Source of the DNA: Paenibacillus sp. KS-LC4
GTDB taxonomy: Bacteria > Bacillota > Bacilli > Paenibacillales > Paenibacillaceae
NCBI RefSeq assembly: GCF_036894955.1
Contig: NZ_CP145905.1
Location: 689,501-753,500, forward strand
Length of the DNA stretch: 64,000 nt
Reading direction: 5' to 3'
A program made the position numbers and the translations under genes. A model generated the notes under the pieces. That model had not been told where the DNA came from, searched no databases, and worked only from the letters and a program-made list of their open reading frames with translations. Position 1 is the first letter of the stretch; every line of letters starts with the position of its first letter. This document shows, in pieces, positions 61,589-64,000 of the stretch.

Positions 61589-62671
61589 TTATTCAGCGCT
61601 GCCAATCGTTTCTCCTTGAATGGGCTTAATGCCGCCTTCCCATTTCACGGCAATTGCCTTTGAGGTGAACAAGTCATCCCCGTCAGACAGCTGAAAATGC
61701 AAATGGGCCTCGCTGGAGTTGCCGGAATTGCCTGTCAAGCCAATGACATCGCCTTTAGTGACCTTGTCGCCAGCCTTTACAGTAGCGGAGCCTTTTTTCA
61801 TATGGGCGAGATAGCTGTATTCGCCTCCATGATCAATGACAACCACATTGCCGGCAGGCGCCTTTTCATTCATGACGCCAACGGGCTCGTTATCGGCTAT
61901 ATCGTTAACAACCGATACGACTGTACCGTCCGCAGGGGCTAGAATTTCCTGACCGAATGCGAAGTAGCTTTCATTTTTCAATGGATCGCCTTCATAGGAA
62001 TTACCATCCTTCGCCTGTACAAAATCATAAGCGTAGCGCTGACTCTCATATTCATAGTGATAATTGACTAGCACATTGTTGCCTCCCCAAATGACAAGCC
62101 ATTCCCCGCGAAAGGGCAGGCTATAGCTGTTTTTGGTCAGCAGGCTGTCTGTTTCCGTTGCAGGGGTGAGGTCCTTTACTTGCAGCCCAACAATCGTGCC
62201 CTCCATATCAAAAACGCCGACGATTCCCTTCGTCCCGGAATCGCTCACCCATGTGCGCTGCTCGGCGCCGCCTTTGTTCAAAATAGAGGTGTTTTCGAGC
62301 GACTTAACGCCGCTCATGAAGGATTCGGCCATTTTTATAAAATCAGCCTCGCTAACCTGCCCCTTGAAAGATGCGCTAAAGCGTTCATAAATTCCCGTAT
62401 AGTCGCCTGCAAGCAATGCCTTCGGTAATTGCTCCGGCGTAACCAGCGCTTCACCTGCATTCGTTGCTGTCTCTGAAGCAACTGGTGCACTCGAGGCAGC
62501 ACCTTCTGCCTGATTAGCAGCTGCGGGGGAATTTGTTGCCCCGCTATTGCTTGTTGCCGCTGTATCCCCGCCCCCGCAGGCCGTTAAAATTACGGCAAGC
62601 GTGCCTACAGCAGCCGCCCATTTTACGGATGTGCCTGCTTGCTTGATCATTGTAAATGATGGTTTCTTCAT
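61589..62671 (-). CDS. Lipoprotein with DUF3887-like and M23 (LytM) peptidase-like domains
   Basis: The protein has 360 residues, with a lipoprotein signal and lipobox ILTAC, a Ser/Ala/Asn-rich tether, a DUF3887-like domain (about 75-185, ALLAGDYTGIYERF) and an M23-like domain (about 240-350). In the latter, ILAPADGTVVSVVND, GNVVVIDHGGEYSYLAHM and AHLHFQL are clear. The first metal site, usually H-x-x-x-D, reads RYAYD, so a zinc ligand is missing and the enzyme may be inactive or a regulator of cell-wall hydrolysis. ATG 62671 has GAGGAGGAG 7 bases upstream; the longer frame from 62725 is not used. It is divergent from the two-component pair. Confidence 0.87.
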   Translation of the reverse strand: MKKPSFTMIKQAGTSVKWAAAVGTLAVILTACGGGDTAATSNSGATNSPAAANQAEGAASSAPVASETATNAGEALVTPEQLPKALLAGDYTGIYERFSASFKGQVSEADFIKMAESFMSGVKSLENTSILNKGGAEQRTWVSDSGTKGIVGVFDMEGTIVGLQVKDLTPATETDSLLTKNSYSLPFRGEWLVIWGGNNVLVNYHYEYESQRYAYDFVQAKDGNSYEGDPLKNESYFAFGQEILAPADGTVVSVVNDIADNEPVGVMNEKAPAGNVVVIDHGGEYSYLAHMKKGSATVKAGDKVTKGDVIGLTGNSGNSSEAHLHFQLSDGDDLFTSKAIAVKWEGGIKPIQGETIGSAE

Positions 62672-62893
62672 AGTTGACTCCTCCTCATTATCCTTATCGT
62701 CTATGCTCATATAATAGCAAGCCACTCTTAGTAGTAATGAAACAGCGGATTAACACGGCCTTAACTTTCGCATCAAGCTGGTATGGCGAATTAAGCTTCC
62801 GTTAAGACGGCATACCGTATTTATTCAGGGCTATCATGCTATGATGTAGAAATAGCGCAAAAAAAAGCACAGGTAAAGAAGGGCGGCGGCATA

Positions 62894-63655
62894 ATGGAAA
62901 ATGCAGCGATTTTGCTTGTAGATGATGAACAAGCGCTGCTGGAATTATTGCAAACGGTACTGCGCAAGGAAGGCTATACGAATATTGATAGCGTGGGCAC
63001 AGGTGAAGCGGCGATTGCTGCCTGTACGGCGAAAAAATATGATCTGATCGTTTTGGATGTGATGCTGCCGGGGCGCAGCGGAATCGAGGTATGTCCATTT
63101 ATTCGGCAAACGACAGATGCGCCGATTTTATTTTTGAGCGCGCGCACTTCCGATTTCGACAAGCTGACCGGCTTTGCCATCGGAGGGGATGATTATATAA
63201 CAAAGCCGTTCAATCCGCTTGAGGTGGTGGCGAGGATAAGGGTGCAGCTGCGGCGATATTTGGGCGCGTCAAGCTCAGTAAATAGCGGCAGAGCGGTGGA
63301 GCTGGAACGGGAGCGGGGACATGACAGCCCTGTTTTCGATTATGGGCGATTTACATTGGATGAAGCAGCGGGCGAGCTGAAGGTGGAAGGGCAAGCGGTT
63401 GCCTGCCCGGCGCTTGTATTTCAATTGCTGCTGTTTTTATGTAAAAACCCGAATCGGATTTTCAGCAAAAGCGAGCTGTACGAGAAGGTTTGGGGCGACG
63501 ACGCCTTCAGCGACGATAATACCGTCATGGTTCATATTCACCGTATTCGGGAACGAATTGAGCCCGACCCTGCCAATCCGATATTTATCGTTAATGTGAG
63601 AGGACTTGGCTACAAGCTCGTTCAAGGGCTGGTGCAGGAGAATGGAACGCGATGA
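62894..63655 (+). CDS. OmpR/PhoB-family response regulator
   Basis: This 253-residue regulator has a receiver (ILLVDDEQALL, phospho-acceptor Asp near 54 in LIVLDVMLPGRSG, Lys in TKPFNPLEV). A linker and a winged-helix domain follow (NPNRIFSKSELYEKVWG, HIHRIRERIEPDPANP, VRGLGYKL). Its stop overlaps the start of the histidine kinase gene (ATGA), so the two are co-translated. It is divergent from the M23-like lipoprotein gene, a plausible target given the link between such systems and cell-wall stress. Confidence 0.93.
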   Translation: MENAAILLVDDEQALLELLQTVLRKEGYTNIDSVGTGEAAIAACTAKKYDLIVLDVMLPGRSGIEVCPFIRQTTDAPILFLSARTSDFDKLTGFAIGGDDYITKPFNPLEVVARIRVQLRRYLGASSSVNSGRAVELERERGHDSPVFDYGRFTLDEAAGELKVEGQAVACPALVFQLLLFLCKNPNRIFSKSELYEKVWGDDAFSDDNTVMVHIHRIRERIEPDPANPIFIVNVRGLGYKLVQGLVQENGTR

Positions 63656-64000
63656 ATATGCGGCGGCAATTGACGATAAGATTTATTCTGCAATTGGGAA
63701 TAGCGGGCACCATTGTATTGCTTATGTCGGCTGTAACGGTAGTCTGGATGCTGCAAAAGTTTAACGAAATTAGCATTACGCGTGATTTTGCCAGCGTTGG
63801 GCTGGAGAAGCTAGTCGAATCGTCAGAGCTTGGAGCGGAGGGAATCCGATTTGATGCGAGCTTGCTAAACCAGGTGAAGGAAAATGGCGGCTGGCTGCAA
63901 AGCTTGGACGAGCTCGGGCAGGTGGAAAGCTCCTATAATACGCCTGCGGATGTTCCCAAGCACTATGGACCGGGCGAGCTGGTCGCTTATTGGACGGAAA
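63652..64000 (+). CDS. Sensor histidine kinase, N-terminal part (cut by window edge)
   Basis: The frame opens at ATG 63652, overlapping the stop of the response-regulator gene, and stays open to the window end (116 codons). The visible part has a basic start (MNMRRQLTIRFILQL), one membrane helix (GIAGTIVLLMSAVTVVWML) and the beginning of an extracellular sensor region. The kinase domains lie outside the window. The assignment rests on gene order and on this typical N-terminus. Confidence 0.8.
   Translation, partial: MNMRRQLTIRFILQLGIAGTIVLLMSAVTVVWMLQKFNEISITRDFASVGLEKLVESSELGAEGIRFDASLLNQVKENGGWLQSLDELGQVESSYNTPADVPKHYGPGELVAYWTE

Noticed and set aside
1..64000. tRNA, rRNA, riboswitch, T-box, insertion sequence or prophage
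   Set aside because: No clover-leaf, conserved leader motif, transposase, integrase or phage gene was recognised on reading both strands. Weak or diverged cases could have been missed without a covariance search.

Overview
The window looks like a chromosomal segment of a Paenibacillus-type Firmicute. The grounds are: many AraC-type regulators, surface proteins with S-layer homology (SLH) anchors, Bacillus-style Fur boxes of the form TGATAAT-n-ATTATCA, AGGAGG-like ribosome sites, a CRE-like site, and a YueD-like reductase. No rRNA, tRNA, CRISPR array, insertion sequence or prophage gene was seen.

Layout. 1-2200: the end of an AraC-type regulator, a HesB/IscA-like protein, and a siderophore-binding lipoprotein under a perfect Fur box. 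2208-17785: iron-siderophore genes interleaved with a GIY-YIG protein, a five-repeat SLH protein, a TetR/short-chain reductase operon and an acyltransferase-like/chemoreceptor operon. 18107-27204: a 7TM-DISM histidine kinase facing its probable response regulator tail to tail, then a 2018-residue SLH protein with a very long helical-repeat body. 27365-30388: another regulator-lipoprotein ORF and a 5'-truncated SLH gene. 30507-38493: sugar-type oxidoreductases with AraC regulators, GNAT, aminoglycoside-adenylyltransferase-like and SDR genes. 39346-48007: a complete reductive pyrimidine-degradation operon with a PucR regulator. 48205-58642: another SLH protein, an alpha-L-fucosidase with its AraC regulator, a manganese catalase and a three-gene ABC exporter. 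58933-64000: a fourth regulator-lipoprotein ORF, a GNAT, an M23-like lipoprotein and the start of a two-component pair.

The most striking content is a family of four ORFs (2208-4193 minus, 13025-14962 plus, 27365-29320 minus, 58933-60882 plus). Each encodes a complete cupin-plus-AraC-HTH regulator joined in frame to a complete siderophore-binding lipoprotein with its own signal sequence and lipobox. In all four the joint, which is open reading frame, also carries a sigma-A-like promoter with a 17-base spacer, a Fur box, a ribosome site and a start codon for the lipoprotein, always at residue 318-320. The same promoter/Fur layout precedes the two stand-alone lipoprotein genes (918 and 16814). 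A fifth regulator (15109) carries the binding domain without a signal sequence, like Bacillus subtilis Btr, beside its lipoprotein paralogue. Seven siderophore-binding domains therefore occur in 64 kb without any siderophore permease gene. The four ORFs could each yield two products: an iron-repressible free lipoprotein, and a long regulator tethered to the membrane or cleaved there.

Elsewhere, the pyrimidine operon (PreT, PreA, dihydropyrimidinase, carbamoylase, beta-alanine-type aminotransferase) would take uracil to beta-alanine and on to malonate semialdehyde. The SLH proteins share modules (an SLH triplet plus beta-helix, and a common C-terminal anchor), which indicates local duplication and reshuffling of surface proteins. 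All functions are inferred from sequence reading only; no database search was run.
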